A stretch of 64,000 nt of DNA from Brevibacillus formosus (GTDB lineage Bacteria; Bacillota; Bacilli; Brevibacillales; Brevibacillaceae): NCBI RefSeq assembly GCF_003013405.1, contig NZ_PXZL01000007.1:1-64000 (forward strand). The letters are read 5' to 3'. Each line of letters begins with the position of its first letter. Position 1 is the stretch's first letter. This document shows, piece by piece, positions 62,704-64,000 of the stretch. The notes beneath the pieces are model-generated. The model was not told the DNA's origin. It was given only the letters and a program-made list of their open reading frames with translations, and did not search any database. Position numbers and translations under genes: made by a program.

Positions 62704-64000
62704 TTAGAGACCAACCCGGCCCATGCCATTGATGACTTTATCCAAAACTTCGTCCATGCTTGTCATGACACGTGCAGATGCGCTGTATGCATGTTGATAC
62801 TTCACCATTTCTGCCATCTCATCATCGATAGAAACACCTGATACAGATTGTCGCTGGTTGTCAACAGTGCCAACGAGCATTTCGGAGTTCAATTGATTAC
62901 GCTTTGCTTCCTGGGCATCGACACCCAATTGACTGATCGTATAACGGTAGTAGTTATCCAACGTTGAGCTTTCTGCCAAGTCATTCGGACCCGTACCCGC
63001 AGTCAATACCTTGAACTTAATCGAAGCAATGGCGAGAGCGCTCTTGTTATTCCCTACAGGAGTGCTACCTGCTTCTTCTTGTGCCGCCGCGATCGCATCT
63101 AAGCTCTTCATGATCTCTGGGTTAATAGCGAGGCTGGATGCACCTTTCGGATAATCTTTTGTAGCTGGATTAGCAGCCAGTGAATTCGCATCCACAAAGA
63201 ACGGAAGATCCTGTACAGTGCCATTGTTAATATCACTCAAGCTTCGTCCTGCCCGATGCAGATCGTTGATTTCCTTCGTCAGATTCACCGCCAAAACATC
63301 CAAGCGTTTCAGCATATTCGGAACGATCTGGTCACGAGATTGGAACGTTCCTGCCATATAGCCGGTTGTCGGCACAAACGCCGCTCCGCCCAACGTCATG
63401 TCACTCAGGCCCGTAGCTGGATTCTGTACAGTAGCTACCGGCTGCGATGTAATTCCAGTAACAAACTCACGACCTTCAATGGTCACGTTAACCATACCAG
63501 CCGTTGATTGAGTTGTACGGACCTCCACCAGCTTGGAGAGCTTGTCCAAAAGCACGTCACGTTGGTCATAGAGATCGTTTGGCTGATAGCCATGCGGTAC
63601 AACGTTTGCAATCTGATTGTTCAAGTTAGCAATCTGTTGGCCCAAGGAATTGATCTCCATCGCCTTTACATTGACCACGTTATTGAGATCAGTTTGTACT
63701 TCCTTAATATGATTGGTCAGCGTATTAAACGTATCCGCTACTGCCTTGCTTCGTTCCCGAACAACCGCACGAGCTGATGTATCAGTAGGGTCCTTGGCCA
63801 AGTCCTGCCATGCTTGCCACATTTGGTCCATAACCTTTTGCAAACCAGTGTCAGACGGCTCGTTCATGATGCCTTCCAATTTCTCCAACGTTTCCAAACG
63901 ACCATCCCAATACCCTTGACGCTTATGCTCATTCCGGTACTGAATATCCAAAAACTCTTCCCGCAGACGCTGAATGCTAGTAGCTTGAACCCCTGTCCCG
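62704..64000 (-). CDS. flgK: Flagellar hook-associated protein 1 (FlgK), partial
   Basis: The C-terminal 432 residues of FlgK; the 5' end lies beyond the right edge. Upstream of an in-frame TTG at 63951 the frame continues to the window end with VQATSIQRLREEF, typical of FlgK near residue 55. The C-terminus has YQHAYSASARVMTSMDEVLDKVINGM, the conserved D0 helix. Together with FlgL it joins hook and filament. Confidence 0.95.
   Translation of the reverse strand, partial: GTGVQATSIQRLREEFLDIQYRNEHKRQGYWDGRLETLEKLEGIMNEPSDTGLQKVMDQMWQAWQDLAKDPTDTSARAVVRERSKAVADTFNTLTNHIKEVQTDLNNVVNVKAMEINSLGQQIANLNNQIANVVPHGYQPNDLYDQRDVLLDKLSKLVEVRTTQSTAGMVNVTIEGREFVTGITSQPVATVQNPATGLSDMTLGGAAFVPTTGYMAGTFQSRDQIVPNMLKRLDVLAVNLTKEINDLHRAGRSLSDINNGTVQDLPFFVDANSLAANPATKDYPKGASSLAINPEIMKSLDAIAAAQEEAGSTPVGNNKSALAIASIKFKVLTAGTGPNDLAESSTLDNYYRYTISQLGVDAQEAKRNQLNSEMLVGTVDNQRQSVSGVSIDDEMAEMVKYQHAYSASARVMTSMDEVLDKVINGMGRVGL

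Overview
The window looks like chromosomal DNA of a spore-forming, flagellated member of the Bacillales, most like Brevibacillus. This is inferred from gene content and order: hprK-yvoF-hisZGDBHAFI, uvrBA, ftsEX-ctpB-minJ, secA-hpf, a FliW-CsrA-Hag flagellin module, a GerAB-type germinant permease and a PAS histidine kinase. Most genes lie on the minus strand. No IS element, prophage, CRISPR array or tRNA was seen.

Layout. 1-160: tandem promoters and a boxA reading leftward out of the window, the upstream end of an rRNA operon. 221-6900: complete histidine operon hisZ-G-D-B-H-A-F-IE. 6977-9625: acetyltransferase, HPr kinase, a holin-like membrane protein and an HD hydrolase. 9692-14643: uvrB-uvrA behind a LexA box. 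14733-23300: an unusual FlgD, a YcdB/YcdC secreted protein, MinJ-like PDZ protein, CtpB protease, an EnvC-like M23 hydrolase and ftsEX. 23632-26997: alcohol dehydrogenase, GerAB permease, acetamidase/formamidase. 27058-41410: arginine genes argG-argH, then argC-argB-argD and carA-carB-argF with ARG-box-like operators. They are interrupted at 30037-32850 by a phosphatase and a c-di-GMP-related locus. 41495-50527: cytochrome c lipoprotein, YciI protein, histidine kinase, prfB with its programmed frameshift, secA, hpf with a sigma-H promoter, a second HD-GYP protein and a cold-shock protein. 50613-52287: an amino-acid transporter without its ATPase, next to two abutting DnaA boxes. 52468-64000: motility genes motA-motB, yjfB, flaG-fliD-fliS-fliT, fliB, two nearly identical flagellins, csrA, fliW, yviE, flgL and the start-truncated flgK.

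The most intriguing locus is 30605-32847. Reading leftward, a promoter is followed by two tandem copies of a structured RNA whose core resembles, from memory, the c-di-GMP-II riboswitch. A 25-codon ORF for a secreted-signal-like peptide comes next (not predicted by length-filtered gene finding), then a strong terminator, a DUF5317 membrane protein and a membrane-bound HD-GYP phosphodiesterase. It may be a c-di-GMP-responsive peptide/HD-GYP circuit.

The flagellar region is a second coherent regulatory unit. A sigma-D promoter drives two tandem flagellin genes that each keep a CsrA-type GGA hairpin in the leader, with csrA and its antagonist fliW immediately upstream. Coding starts were chosen by ribosome-binding-site position and by family N-termini; several differ from the longest open frame and some use GTG or TTG.
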